From Sipunculus nudus (Eukaryota; Annelida; Sipuncula; Golfingiida; Sipunculidae), in the NCBI GenBank assembly GCA_026874595.1, contig CM049321.1:17617979-17681978 (forward strand): a stretch of 64,000 bases of DNA. The letters are read 5' to 3'. The notes below the pieces were generated by a model. That model worked only from the letters and a program-made list of their open reading frames with translations. It ran no database searches and was not told the DNA's origin. This document shows, one piece after another, positions 24,346 through 38,060 of this stretch; the first letter of the stretch is position 1, and every line of letters begins with the position of its first letter. Position numbers and translations under genes: made by a program.

Positions 24346-26343
24346 TATGCAGGGTTAGTCAGACAGATAAACAATCACGAGTACAGTTTAACTTAACTTC
24401 TATTGTTTGCCCCTCGGTCTTCCGCCATAACGGCTGCATGCAACATCAAATGTCTTAATCTCGATTTCCTCACTACCTATTTACCTCTGTATTCCTCCAA
24501 AGACGCCGTCCACTATCTGATAGGATCGTATGTTGTATGCCAACTTTCTGCTTTAGAAATTAGATTTACGGACATGTATGTATTTGTTTTAAGCTACAAT
24601 CACATATATATGTTTTTATATGTATATGTTTGTGTGCGCATATATATGTATTTTATATGAATGTATATGTAGGTATGAGTGTGTATGTACGTAAGCACGT
24701 ACGTGTTTGTGAATATGTGTGAATGTATATATGTATATATGTATATATATATATATATATGTATAGATATGTAGGTATTTGTGTATTTATAAATGTATGT
24801 TTGAATACAAGTAAACTAGTAGGTAGGCATAATAGTTGTTTTTCTTACACAGGAATAAACAAGATCATTGCAAAGTATTGAGATAGGAAATTCAAGAACG
24901 TTTTATATGCATATGTATATATGTGTGTCTATAGTTTTTATATATTTTGTGTGTTTATGCATATTATGTGTATACTGACCTATACATGTATGTATATGGA
25001 CCGTGAGTCTGAAATAAAGCATTTCCATTATCATATCATTATCAACACTATCATAGCTAAAGTGTTTGTATACATATCAGTCAGCTATTCGCCTATATTC
25101 ACTGTAGAATTCATGTAGTTCCTGGTTTACTCTACCTATATATTAATGAAGTGTAGGTTATTCCTGTTAGGCCAAAAAATAAAAGGTATGGTTCTCAGGC
25201 ACCGCGCGCAACAATTTTAACCCTCCCCCCCCCCCTATTTTTTTATTTTTATTTTCAATAGAAACTTATCAATTTTGAGCTCAAGCCCCTCGGACATTTC
25301 TTTCATGAAGATATAATGATACAAATTTGCTAAGATTTCCTTTGTCATTTAGTGCTTTTACCTGTTTGGCAAAAAATTCAGTTATGATGATGCTTTTCTC
25401 TGATCATATGACATTTATATCGAAAGATACAAAAGGTAAAAGAAAATCGCTTTCTGAAAAACCAAGCCCTTTTTTTGCCTTAAGAACAGTTTTTTTTGCG
25501 CATCTGTGACAGATGAGGTGGTTGGTGGCACATGTGCTGACGTGGGAAGGTCACATGCTGCAAAACGCTCTTTGCCAAACTATGGTTCATGTGAATTGCC
25601 GCTAGATGTCCTTGTTGAATGTGTATGGTTTGTTTTGCCCCCCCCCCCCCCCCCCCCCCCCCCCCGTGTGCTGTTCAAAGATTTAATACACTTTATATCA
25701 GGCCCATTTAACCCATTATATTTTTAATATAGATAAAAGTCAAGCATCCTTTTCTCAATTTATTTTTATTAGAAGATCTGTTTAATAATGAGAGACTTAA
25801 ACAGAAATATACATCACGTGATCTTAGCTATTTCTTTCATGCATTGTACATTAGGTTTTTATGGACTCTGGCTTGGACACTGGCGGCTTGAAAGGATTAA
25901 ATTATTCCAACAGCGGGGTGGAAGTTACGTAAATCTCGGAACTTCGAAATGATTTCATGAATAATTTAGGAAGTACACATATACATATGATTCAATTGTT
26001 TTAGGTCTCATTATAATTCAACTAAACCCTTCGATTACCAACGTCCAAGTTCTTATCTCATACTTATCAACCTGGTGTCAACACGAACCATATACGCACG
26101 GCTAGCGGCAAATTTCACTGATAGCTCACAAGAGTTTCATATTTTTGGTACTTGCTAGTAAATACAGTTTCCATGTGAAGTCTCAATATAGACATTACGA
26201 CTATTACAAGAGAAAGGGGGGGGGGGGGGAAATCATCTTCATAATGAAATGAAAAGAAATAAAAGATAACATTTTATGGTTCAAAAAGTAAATCAGTTCT
26301 CTTAAATTGAATGGTGAATTGAACATTCAGTGCTAACTGAATC
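24346..26343. other. AT-rich stretch with TATG microsatellite and poly(C)/poly(G) runs
   Basis: 24595-24790 is a mixed TA/TATG/TGTA microsatellite. C runs lie at 25225-25235 (11) and 25638-25665 (28, the longest in the window). A G run lies at 26216-26229 (14). GCCGCTAGATGTCC near 25600 resembles half of a CTCF site. No gene is supported. Confidence 0.55.
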
Positions 26344-26417
26344 TTTTTCTGTCTCTGTCTCTATGTCGCTCTCTCTCTGTCTCTTTTTCTCTCTCTGTCT
26401 CTCTCTGTCTGTCTCTC

Positions 26418-26467
<50 letters not shown>

Positions 26468-26468
26468 C
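26344..26468. repeat. (CT)n / CTGT microsatellite
   Basis: A pyrimidine-rich tract of TCTGTC repeats passes into a pure (CT)n array ending near 26462. Confidence 0.95.
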
Positions 26469-26591
26469 AATTTCGTTTGATTACATACATATTTTGTAAC
26501 ATATCACATTTCAATTTGAGTATAAATATTTGAATAAATATTTTGCTTGAATATTAATAAAAATCTAAATATGAATATTGTTAAAGACTAA

Positions 26592-26594
<3 letters not shown>

Positions 26595-26653
<59 letters not shown>
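26595..26653. repeat. (AT)n microsatellite
   Basis: This is a pure AT array of about 59 bp. Confidence 0.95.
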
Positions 26654-26657
<4 letters not shown>

Positions 26658-27592
26658 CACCTGGTTCTGGTAGGTCGTCTGCACTTGTCATACACGATCT
26701 GTTCTTTGTGGTGGAACCTGTTTTATATATTCCGTTGATAACCGCAGCAGTTGTCTGTTTTACCATCCCATATTAACAAGAATCCAGTATGCACAAGAAT
26801 AAAACACAAAAAAATCACCCACGTGTAAGTAGGCACTGGACATGTTTATTAATTCGTGAATAATGAATGTCTATGTACAGTATTCTTCAAAAGTATAGAC
26901 AGCAAAGATTTTATGTTTTACGGTCTTTTGATCCTCTCATCAGAGAGGGCCGGTTCTTTGATGTTAAGATTATGCCCAGTCGCCTTGGTCCCTTTCCCGC
27001 GCACTGGGGATTTTTAAGTGAAAACACAGGCACAAATGTAGTAAAAAAGCCAACCATATCTGCGTATCAACACATACACTTACACCCGAATGTCCGTAAG
27101 GGAAACCGCCATGTTCCAGATGCCGTATTTAGGCGATTTCACGACATCACATTGTCGTAAAGGGCATTTCTACGGCATGAATGGTTTCCAATGAAATAGA
27201 TACACTGCCTTAACCCCGCAACTACTTTGTTATCTTCATCAATCATATGTCCACGTTCCTTTGAAATGAATAGGGTAACGTATAAAAGAAAACATGCACG
27301 CAATAATATGTAGATTTGTTCCAATCACAGAAACGTTTAATTTATACTTATTCTGTTATGGTATCCAGGGTTTATAAGGAATAAATAAGCAAATATTTCT
27401 TTTTTTACATTTCATGATTTGTTATGTATTTTTAATTGTTAATTCAGCTCATTTATATCCTTTGTACTCAGATATATTTTTTCTTATGGAAAAACTTTTT
27501 CCTTTAACATCCTTCAATGCTTTAGCGTTGGTAACGTTATATAACGGCTCAATTCCCTAAATCCCATGTTTTTCTTGTTTATATTTATATAT
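26654..27592. other. Non-coding stretch
   Basis: A 97-codon frame at 26867-27160 is open but has no recognisable motif, splice context or codon signal. I leave it unassigned. Confidence 0.45.
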
Positions 27593-27593
27593 A

Positions 27594-27777
27594 CAGTGAA
27601 ACCTCGTTGTGTCGAACTCGCTTAAGTCGAATAACCCGCTTATGTCGAATTTACAGACTCGATATTCCGGGCAACTCTAGTAAAATTATTACCAAATAAA
27701 ACCCGCTTGTGTTGAACCTCGGATGTGTCGAAGTTTTCTGAGGGTCCCCACAACTTAGACAGAACGAGGTTTCATTG
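27594..27777 (+). mobile_element. Tigger/pogo-like MITE, copy 2
   Basis: The element is 184 bp. It starts CAGTGAAACCTCGTTGTGTC and ends with AACGAGGTTTCATTG, one base different from a perfect inverted end. TA flanks both sides (27592-27593 and 27778-27779). The interior (GTCGAA words, ATTACCAAATAAAACCCGCT) is collinear with copy 3 and inverted relative to copy 1. Confidence 0.85.
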
Positions 27778-27934
27778 TATATTTAAATATCTTCGATGAC
27801 TTCTAGGTGACACTGTCTGTTGAAAAAGGATAAAGGAGAAAATATGACACTGGACAATCATACAGTTTTTTTCAAGATGTAGATATATCAAATCTAAGAA
27901 GTTTCCCGGCAGTAAGAGAGAGAGGTGATTGAAG
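27778..27934. other. Short non-coding spacer
   Basis: Nothing recognised. Confidence 0.4.
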
Positions 27935-28150
27935 GTTTCAGCTCTCAGTCGAGTGGTAAAACGCTAGCTCTCGGCTCTGGCGACCAGGGTTTGGTCCACG
28001 GCGTACCCATCAATGAGATTGAGTTATAGTAGCCCGTCCAAGGCCAGGTGGTTTTCTCCGGGTCCTCAGGTTTCCTCCACCTTTACAAACGACCGAGCGC
28101 CAACATCAACAAGTTGTACAATCCATGTAAAATAAATGTTTATGTCTGGG
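27935..28150 (+). mobile_element. tRNA-derived SINE, family B, copy 1
   Basis: The A-box-like TCAGTCGAGTGGTAAAACGC starts at 27946. The B-box-like GGTTTGGTCC is at 27988-27997, the right spacing for a tRNA promoter. The body carries CCAGGTGGTTTTCTCCGGGT and CAGGTTTCCTCCACC. The 3' end is CCATGTAAAATAAATGTTTA. A second, 5'-truncated copy on the minus strand lies at 59615-59785. Degenerate promoter boxes suggest it is inactive. Confidence 0.7.
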
Positions 28151-29165
28151 TGTCGGCTCTTTTTTTAAAGTGTTTATATTGCCTATGTAATTAATAAGGT
28201 AAAAAATATCGCTTACTCTGTTTCGATTAATATTTTCTATTACAGTTTATAAGGAGATAGGAACTTGGGTTATATATTGCGCATATCCATTGATAAACAT
28301 GCCGTGAGCAGGATATTTTCATGAATAAAGTTTTTCTTCTGGAAATTCAATGAGCTCAATACCTCATTACAGTGCTTTCTGATATGTGATTGAACAGAGA
28401 TCAAATGAGACGATAACATTCTCTGTAGGGGGAAATGACTTCCCAAGCAGTCCATGTAATCGTGCACCGAAATTTGGTAGAGAATTATCATTTAATATAA
28501 ATTATTTTTTAATGCTACGGGGAACTGGTTGGATTTTGGGAATCAGAATCCAGTCTGTAAAGAAGTAAGATAGGAGATTTCTTTCAGTCTAATCACAAAT
28601 GCTATATAGTTAAAAGCGATATACTTGTAGAAAAAATAGTTGAGAGTTTGGGAGGGACCTTATCCACTGTAGGTTCCGCTACATCTGTTTTAAATGACTA
28701 AGCTATAAAACAGCTGTATGATAAAGAAGAAAAGAAGACATCTGTAAAAATACGGTCCGGAGGAGGCTGCGAAGATGCCCTTTGGGTGCCCGTGAACTGA
28801 GGCGGCGTAGCCCCTTAATCCCAAAAGGCCTTCAGAACGCTTTGCGGGAGGGCGGGTACAAAGACCTCTGATTTTCCAACTGTCTGGGCTTTTTGAAGTC
28901 TATACTGTGATCTGCGACCCCTGTGCTTCGGCTAATGACCGTATCCGTCGCTTTAGACAGCAAAGTCTATTCACTCTGCTGGGGGTGGCTTGGGATTTTT
29001 TTTTCTTCAAATTTTGTTGTTTTGTTCCTTGCTGACGTTTTTGCACCCATGGCCCTCTAATCCTTCCTACCTGAAGCCACTTACAAGGTATATGTTGTTT
29101 ACTTTAAACCCAAAGGGTCTGAATTGTGTGTGCGAAGGTGTTTATCTTGATATCAGTATTATTGA
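28151..29165. other. Non-coding stretch with GC-rich patch at 28750-28990
   Basis: The patch GGCTGCGAAGATGCCCTTTG through GCGGGAGGGCGGG is strikingly GC-rich for this region. It has no recognised domain in any frame and no match to other repeats in the window. It may be an eroded element or a regulatory island. Confidence 0.4.
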
Positions 29166-29173
29166 TTCTTCTC

Positions 29174-29211
<38 letters not shown>
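29166..29211. repeat. (CT)n microsatellite
   Basis: CT dinucleotides with one CG interruption. Confidence 0.95.
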
Positions 29212-31065
29212 ATAGAAATATTAATACAAACACAAAAATCAGTCATTTGTTTCGGCCTTTTGTTTTATCTTGAAAAAGGAAGAATGGTATGAAATATAAA
29301 AGTATGGAGGATGTGCAAATTTAGCAGTCTATAATAATTGAAGATATCCTTCTAACTACCATAACCGCTTTACCATGGACGTTGTTCATAATGCCAGGAT
29401 TCCATGTAACAGTCCCATACATTTTAAAATAATAATTCAATGTGTTTTATGTGTACGTGTTTATAGAAAGGGGACGCCGAAATGGTATAGTTGTTCAATG
29501 GTATGCTGCTTTCAGGATTCAGGTTTTACACGCATGGGATTATATAATAAGCAATTACCATTAAAAAAAAATCAGCGGTATATGCATTTCAATCACTCCT
29601 GGTGTTGAATAAAAATAATTAAATGTCCCGGTCGTCACATGCTTAACCATTTTCCCTTACGGGTCTACAACAAATAGGTCCAAATAATGCGGTTACATTT
29701 TCATAGTTAGATTTTGGACAAAAAAAAAACCATTCAACGATTATCTCAAAACTGACCGTTATTGAATTACTATAGTCATGGCACGTGCAATGGACTGGCT
29801 AACTTAATGCTAGCTGGATAAGTTAAACTATTTTCCATTACATAGTCCATACAGTCAGGGTCTTAATTTTGTTTAACTTGATCGATATGCTTTGGATATG
29901 TTTAGAATGTTTATGGTCCTTAAACGCCAAGCGCCTGGTCAATACTGCAAAAATCTGGAATGATGCCTGTGGCCTGAGGGTTATTTTAAACGGCGTTTCT
30001 TGGTCCGTTTGTCTGATTGTCCTGGAGGTGTTTTTTTAATGCTATATATGGGTTTTTAGGAAATAGGTTTGTGCGATCAGATTTGAAATCAGCTGGAAAT
30101 AACAAACAGCATATTTTAGACAGGATTGTTATCCAAAGCCAGGACCAGAAACGTGTTCTGCGTTAGATTTTACACTTGATTACGTCGGATTTGTATTATT
30201 CCACATCAATGCGTTTGTCCATTGGCCTTTTTTCAAGGGGACAGGGGAAACCTTTTTTTAAGAGTAAAGGCCAAAGTACCCCGATATTTTATGGGAAAAT
30301 ATATATTAACATAGCGAATTCGAGAATACTTTTCTTTCAATTATGCATCTGGATTTTAGGAAATGTGAATACGGTTGTGTTATTTGTCTCACTGATTCGT
30401 CATAATCTTAAGCATGTTTCACGCTATATATAAATATTTGTGAATGGGAAAGCAAAGATAAGCAAATCATGGTTTCCGATGACCAAAATAATATTTCATA
30501 ATATGTGCTTGGAGATATGATAAGTATGTATTTTGGAAGGGGCTTTTGATCTCTTTGTCATTAGGGGGGTGTCTGGAGAATATTTGAGAGGGGGCCCTTA
30601 ATTCAGGATGGGGGAGAGCGGGGTGACGGGGCGGAGGTTCTGTCCATACTTATACGGATTTCCCTCTCCATTTTTCTTTGCAGCAGTTGAGGCATTTGTC
30701 GGTGCTTTTGACGTGTTTGTCGGTAACTTGAATTACTGGAATTGTGTTAATTCAGTTCGTTAACGGGTTATCTTCGAATAAAAATAATACTTTTTGGTTT
30801 ATATAAAATCCACTATTATTCCTCTTTAGTCCGTCGCAGTACCCGTGCCAGCATGTTCTTTCGGGATATTTTCCATACCTGTGAAACACTACAACATTTC
30901 CTGGCCCAGTGGTTGCAAGGGCTATTACGCCGACTGAAGTAAAAATGTCTTACCTTGCATTGAATTCGTATGAGACAAATAATCCAAAATATGACAATGC
31001 AGATTTCAGTGTTTACAATTTTTTCATCGCTGGTGAACTGATCATGAACAAGCCGGGCAAGCTGA
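29212..31065. other. AT-rich non-coding stretch
   Basis: Several short frames (29375-29608, 30176-30433) show no protein features. G-rich sequence at 30565-30640 is not a pure run. Confidence 0.5.
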
Positions 31066-31124
31066 TGACGTCAGTTAATTGACGGGCAAAAGCGAAGGAG
31101 CACTGTGACGTCTATATGACGTCA
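31066..31124. promoter_or_regulatory. Cluster of three CRE sites
   Basis: Perfect TGACGTCA palindromes occur at 31066-31073 and 31117-31124, with TGACGTCT between them at 31106-31113. CREB/ATF family factors bind this octamer. The density, three in 59 bp, is far above chance in AT-rich DNA. The next cluster, at 31673-31737, is about 550 bp away. No TATA box or transcript start can be tied to it. Confidence 0.45.
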
Positions 31125-31672
31125 CTGTTCTATAACAAACATCACAGGCCACCAAAGGCCTTGAAAGTGTAACATGGATGAATACACTGCCCAGCTGCCC
31201 CGGGAAGACACTATCAACGGTCCATCAGCATAAATGACGCAAAAGAGTCGCAAATCAAACACTTTTTACATTATATATTTTTACATTACACAAAATTGGC
31301 GGAATAACTGCATGTCTAGTTTAGGACAAAGGGCATTTTATAGAATAAGCTTAATATAATTATCGCAAAAAAAAAAACATGCGGACAAAGGTTTTGGGAC
31401 GGACTATATTTTTATCATTTTCAAAATATATCACTTACGGTTAGGTATTACCCAGTGAGTGTTCTGAGCCCAAGAACTGTGTGCTTTCACTATAGAGACA
31501 GGTCATGTTTCAGTCCATTCCACCATTACTGATCATGACGGATACATGCTAAAATGTTCGAACAAGAAAATACAGAACTACTAAAATAGACAAGTAATCT
31601 TAGTAACAAGAAGGCTTGGCCACATTTAAATTCTTGCAATGAAGTGAAAAAAAGAGTTATATTCGCACATAC
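31125..31672. other. Non-coding spacer between CRE clusters
   Basis: Nothing further was recognised. ACCAAAGGCCTTG lies near 31152. Confidence 0.4.
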
Positions 31673-31737
31673 GACGTCATAAAGGTACTTACGCTAAATG
31701 TGTCGTGATTTTGATTCGCGTGGATTTTGTGACGTCA
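31673..31737. promoter_or_regulatory. Second CRE cluster
   Basis: GACGTCAT (31673-31680) and a perfect TGACGTCA inside GTGACGTCAC (31730-31737) lie 50 bp apart. Confidence 0.4.
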
Positions 31738-34459
31738 CTTTGATTTTACTCCAGATGTTTTTAATTTCGATCAATGACTGTCTGTAATGACGGACTTAGT
31801 CCCAGTCATTGACAACCTAAGGTCTGAAAGTAATATTGTCTACATTTCAAGTCACATTTGTTTCCCTCTTTCTTGCATGCCTGTTGATTATTTTTAAAAC
31901 AACAAGAAATATTACAATATCTCACAAGGACAGGGGTGTTATGAAGAACTTTCAGTAACCCCATAACCAGGAAAACCATGTCTCCTTAATCTTTGTCATT
32001 CATTTAAAGACTATAATAAAGTAAGCCCAGGCTTTTGCATGATTACTACACTTGCTATATCAGATCAGCGGTCAGTAGCACTAAACTTTATAATCCTGAT
32101 CTGTTTTAATCATGGGGAAAAGGAACGACAGAAATATTAAACCAAATATTTTTTTAGTTGGTCAGTCTGCTTATGATATTTTAATGAACTGATCACGTGA
32201 CATGCTACCATCTGCCGTGTTGATCAAAGCCATAGCCCCCTTCCAGGGCTGCCCTAGAGGGACAACCATGCATTTGTGACAAACGTCGTGTCTGCACTAA
32301 AAATCAGGACCTGAAGGCAATCCCATGATAGCATCAAGGCGCATAATTCAGGGTATCAGAAGAAGGAGAACAAAGAATATAAACTGGTTCTCAATGCTGT
32401 GTTTATGATGATTCGTACCACGAAAGATAGAGGTGTCACTGAAAATTTAAATATTCACATTTATCACCAAATTTCAAATGCAGCTGGGTACAATTTATAC
32501 GAAAATTGTTTATTATCAACCACTTAATTTTTGGAATTCTTTACCGTTACGCAAGATATATAGACAAATGTTTTCATCAGCTAACCTTTGGTCATCTCGT
32601 AGTGCACACTTTACACCCGTTTCTTTTTTTTTTTTTTTTTTTTAAATTTTGGTCCGGAAAACATATATTTATAAAGTACTATATACACCTTCCATTTTTC
32701 CTTACGTTATGAAATTAAAAAAACGCTCATGCAATTGAATTACATATATTAGCCCCGTAATGTTAATTAACAAGCTACACTATACATGAAGAGAAGACGT
32801 TTTACATATGTGTTAGCTAATGGATGAATACTTTAGCTTCATTTATCTTTATTTATTTTACATGGATTGTACAAATAGTTATATGGACTATTGCGAGGTA
32901 TTCTCAAATCAATTGCCCAGGCAGAGAATTTTTTTCTTGTTTTCTCTGCGCTGTTTGAACATAGCCGTAGTCCAGTGCTGAATGGTTTCCACGCCTTCTT
33001 TCATGTCTTCTCGTTATACCAAATTGCAACATAAATTGTCAGTACCGGTAGCAAATCTTTAAAGCACAGACATGCATAAACACACACACTGGAATTATTC
33101 CCAATCTTGATTCTAAAGGGAGCGTTCACATTTTAATAAAATTTGCCTGATAGAAAGACAGACAAATTTGAAATTTGAAATATATCAAACGAGCGAAAGA
33201 TGTAATATCCTACTTCCAAAAGAGAAAATTGTTTGCAGAGTCACATATTGTGACAGTGAATATCATCTAATGAAAAAAAATCGTCAAAGGGAGAAAATTT
33301 GGGTGGCCGTGTGGCGAGAGGTAACGTTAGAAAACATCTTAAGGTGTGGGAACCATTGACCGGAAAAAAATGCGGGTTGGTTGGGTACAATCCGGACATT
33401 GGAGCACGTGTGATCTGAGTGGGATCATCTGATGTCCTTCCATGCCTGCATAATCCATTCCAACGCCCGTCAACTCTTGGTCGGGGACTTGAAACATTTC
33501 CTTCTCTAGATAATGTGTACTTACTATAGTTACTACAATTACTTGAATGTATCTGAATGCTACACCATAGATGTCCTATATAACGTTTTATTTCATATTC
33601 TGCTATCTTTCCTAAGTTCTCTTATTCTCATGGAAGTTCTTGATAATACGTAGCAACATGTGTATTATCGCACCTTGTTCAATAATTTTGTTGTGTTCCA
33701 CTTTAGCATATTATCATTGTATTTCCCCAGAGGGCCCTGTTTCAGACAATCAGTTTAATTTGATAACCTTGTTTTGATATGTTTAAAATAAATAAGTAGA
33801 TAAATATATTTAACGGTGTCATTATTTTATCTGTTTTATATAATTTTTTTTTTCGAATGTGAATGTGAGTTACGTGCCATCAGTTAAAATTTAACTTCTT
33901 TGCAGACAAGCTGTAGATTGTATTTTATGAAATGAAACATAAATTCACAGCTTAAAGAAATTTAAAAACAGAAATTTGATATTTTCATGTGTGTTTGCTA
34001 TGTACCTGAATGTTTAAATATATTTAGACCTTGATGCAGAATAGCGCCATATCAGGCCTCTGACATTCCAAATAGCTTACAGGCTGTCAGAGTGCCAGGT
34101 CTGAGGAACCCGTTTTAAGGCCCCATGAGAATGGAACTATTTTTGTCTTTTTTTTTAATTCACAATAAAATAATATTTTTGTCTTTTTGACAACGCCTCG
34201 TGGCCTTCAGCTACACTGTCAATTGACATAAACCAGACTAATCGTAAGCATTTTGATCGTAAGTATACTTTCTAATAACACCAAAAAATGTGCGAGAAAA
34301 GTTCGTTACTCAGCACATTGATAAAACCCTCCGCATGTTTGTTGAATTCCTGACCGCCAACTTGCACACAATACAGGAAATGACTCGTTACCATAGAGAC
34401 GGAGATTCAGTTTGGGTTGTGAGTTTACACGTAATCTCATGTGTTAAGTCATCATTCGA
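31738..34459. other. AT-rich non-coding stretch
   Basis: A poly(T) run of about 20 lies near 32622-32642. No supported gene or repeat family copy was found. Confidence 0.5.
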
Positions 34460-34615
34460 AGCATAATGTTGTGATTATGGGCTGTTTAGCACAAAATGAA
34501 TGCAACAAGATGGAAGGCCAGTGCGATGCATTCCTCGATATTGCTTGCATCACGACTCAAGTAGGCTTACCAGCCCAGTTATCATTGCCTACTGGGTCGG
34601 GTTGTCATGGCTAGA
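34460..34615 (+). repeat. Dispersed repeat family E, copy 3
   Basis: TAATGTTGTGATTATGGGCT, GATGCATTCCTCGATA, GCATCACGACTCAAGTAGGC, TTACCAGCCCAG and TGCCTACTGGGTCG align in order with 7595-7755. Confidence 0.65.
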
Positions 34616-37258
34616 TGCAGAGATGAAGCTTGGTACATGAAGTAATACTTTGATATGTTATCTTAGAGTATGTAACAAAGCTTTTCCTGCCGCTCTCAAG
34701 ATATACTATACCAGAATAGACTCATATTGTTTTCTTGAGTTCTTACCTCCGAGTCTGAATACCAGTCCGAGTCCTTAAAAAAGTCCAAGTTAAGACTCCA
34801 GTCTTAAACCCCGAGAAAATATAGCTTCGTTTACAGTAACATATAGATCTAATAAACATTTAATATTTTTTTAAAAAAATTTCTGTACATGTATTTGTAA
34901 TACTGTTTATGAATATTTCTATCAGTAAAGGCTGGATTTCCAATTCGACTTATTTGAATGCTTAGTTGTGTGTACCGATTATCATAATCTTAACGTAATT
35001 GCGTTGTTTCGCGAACATTGTGACATAATTAACCATAATTAACCTTAAAATAATAAAAAAAAAATGTTACTCATACCGCTGACATTGCCAATGACGTTGC
35101 CATTGCAAGGACTTGGTTTTCTTTAATTCGACCAGTGTTGATTGAATTAAATGAATTCCCTTTACTGAGACCATAATTTTATGGCACCCTGTACTGTGAA
35201 ACAAACCCTTGGTTTCTTCTTCACCAAATCTATTGATGGTCATTAATTAATGAAAACATTTCAACATTTGCAAATGAAAAACAAAAATCCTTACCACCCA
35301 ATTTGAATTTACACGTTCTTGTGAAAATAAAATCAAGATGCATTTACGATAATTACCGGCCTGAAAGATTTCGTGCCGAGAAACTCTCCAAGAACAACAG
35401 CTGGACGTAAGAGCTGAAGCTATTCAAAATACGTCGTGTCCAAGAAGAAATTAATCCCACAATCTCCGTATAAAACAACTCCATCTCTGAATCAACTCAA
35501 TTTATCTATCAACATTCACCTGTCAAGTGTGCAGATTTCAGTTAAATCCTCCAGAGAGAGAGAGACAGACAGAAAGATGGACGTACGGACAGACAGAAAA
35601 AAAAACAGAAAAATAGTGGTGTTAACATAACTTCCGCCAGTTGGTAATATCGTACCATAAACTTAGTTCCATACCAAAACAAGTAGAATCCGGTAGCCAA
35701 TATACCTACCACGCTTGCCATATAGTACGCGTTGCTCGGTTCCTTTGAGCACTCTTGAGATTTGACAGACGTTGTTTTTGCGTTTTCGGGAGCCTCGCTC
35801 TTGTATAGCGACGTTTTTGACTGGCAGCGCAGGATCAGAGTGTGTTAAGCTTATTAGATATCATAAAAGGATGTCATAAACGATAGAGTGGCGAACTTCT
35901 TCTTCTGGAGATGAAAGAATTCCCTCTCAGCATCTCGTCTTATTTGATTATCGTTTTTTATCATAAGCGCGGCATCCCTCCGGATAAATCCCCTTCTTGA
36001 AAGGGATCCGTGGTCCTTGGCGGGGACAAATTTTAGGAATCCCAGTATTATTGCTATTTTCTTCCCTACGCCTTCGGTCTTTATCAAAATTCCGGATTAA
36101 TAATTTATTTACATATAGCATATGCACACATGGCTGTTGCCTAGTTAATCAGCGTTGGGGAGATAAATGTAATAACAATGTTTTCTGTTTCAGATGTCTC
36201 CCTGTCCGTTGCTCTCTGCAGGGCTGGGCGTGAAGTAGCCTCCAGTATTTAACAGGGTTTGACAATCGATGGACCTTTAGGACAAATTTACCTTTAAAAT
36301 TTTATAAATTAATTAATTAATCTACTAGGTGTATACCCTTAGTTCCGACAAGCGACTTGCCACATACGCAGAATGGCAACCCTCGTTTCGATGTTTTGCG
36401 TGGTCAAGCTTTGACAAGGGCACAGATATACGACAGGAAAGCACACTTGCGACAGTCTCAAGGTATAAAATGTATGGGGAGAGAGAGTTTGTCGGTCATG
36501 AGATCCGTATCTTCCAGGTAGAAGCCAAGAGCAACTGTCTGGAAATAACCGAGCACTGAATCTCAATTTGTGTTCTCTGATTTTACTGTTTTATTCTTGT
36601 ATCTTCTTATAATCTCTGGTTGCGCTTGGGAAGATTATTTATTTCCAGTGCTAACTGCGTTATTAATGATTTTAGAAACAGTCGGAAAAACAATCACATC
36701 GTTTCATCTCAAAAGGGTCCATTTTGGAACATCAATTTTGTTGTACGCAAGTTTCTATATATCATTAAAGAGAGAATTAAGTTAAGTTTTGAAATAACAC
36801 ACATGGTAATTTTTTTTATTATATATGACCAAGTAATAATAACAAGGTCCCATATTTAGTAGTTTCATGAAACCCTTTATGCTGATGGCTTGGTTTTGTG
36901 ATAGGGATAGCCGTAGCATTAGGCTATGACTGAGGAATTAACTGATTTTGGTCTCATGGGTTATTAAATGGTCCTGAGAGTTTTCACTGGAATCCTCTAT
37001 TAAACGTACCCTCTTTGTTCCTCGGAAGAAAAATCCTCAGAAAGTAGGATGAGGAATAAATATATCCCCACTTTATATGTTTGTTTGTCTCTCTTTTTCT
37101 TTATCTGTGTGCAAATTGCCTCAATATATAATTTTGTTATATTCTAATGAAATGATGGGTGTGACTCGTGTTTGTTGTTAATTAACTATTTCCATAAACC
37201 ATATACAATGGTTGATTATTCTAAGTAATGACAAAGTCTTTGTTATATTAGAATGCCG
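34616..37258. other. AT-rich stretch with small low-complexity patches
   Basis: An AGTCC/GAGTC-rich patch at 34734-34812 resembles those near 15.1 kb. A GACA/GAGA microsatellite lies at about 35550-35610. A pair of opposed frames at 36329-36566 has no recognisable features. Confidence 0.45.

Positions 37259-37327
<69 letters not shown>
37259..37327. repeat. (AT)n microsatellite
   Basis: An AT array of about 69 bp with one AA interruption. Confidence 0.95.
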
Positions 37328-37328
<1 letters not shown>

Positions 37329-38060
37329 GAGTTACACGGCAGATACTAGCCGTAAAAAAACACGACTTATTCGATAGACATCTGTTAGGGCCTACCTTGG
37401 GTAGTGGCATCAATCTCCAAAACTGCGCTGCAATGGCCATCCGCACAAATGTTATCTTGGCATTCAGTTTTGACTGAGGAGTTAACCCCAAAAAAAGCAA
37501 ATACTAATAAACAAACTAAAGCGGACATCATATCTCTCCGGTGATCTCTGTCCTTGCATTCCCCACTTTGGACTTACCCGTGCACGACATGTTTGTATAC
37601 GTTCAGAAACTCAATAAAAATGCAGCGAGATTTGCCATTATGCTGAATCATAACGGATTCTTGTTCGCTGGTGGGGGTTGTGGTTAGAAAGTAAACAAAC
37701 ACATTTAACGGTTGACCTGGTTTATTAGAAGTGACCCGAAATAGTGAACGTCGAGTCTTCTTCCTCGACACTTTAAACGGGTTTTTGATAATGCATGTAG
37801 TGCCACTCGTACACTCTCTGTTAGAGGTGGGAGAGTACCGGAAGTGGCATTCCTTCCACTCCCTTAATTGCTGAAATCAAAACATTCGTATAAATAATTC
37901 TGGAAATAATTCAGGAGCTGGACAATGTGCTTGGCAGGGGGACCTAGGGATTGTTCACTGGACCACAGGCTGTATGGTCTGCTTTGAAATTTCCTCCAAA
38001 CTGGTAAGACCGAATCTCTCATTTCAGTTCAGGTCACGTGATCCTATTTGTTAACATGAC
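37328..38060. other. Non-coding stretch
   Basis: No gene or repeat was recognised. Confidence 0.45.
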
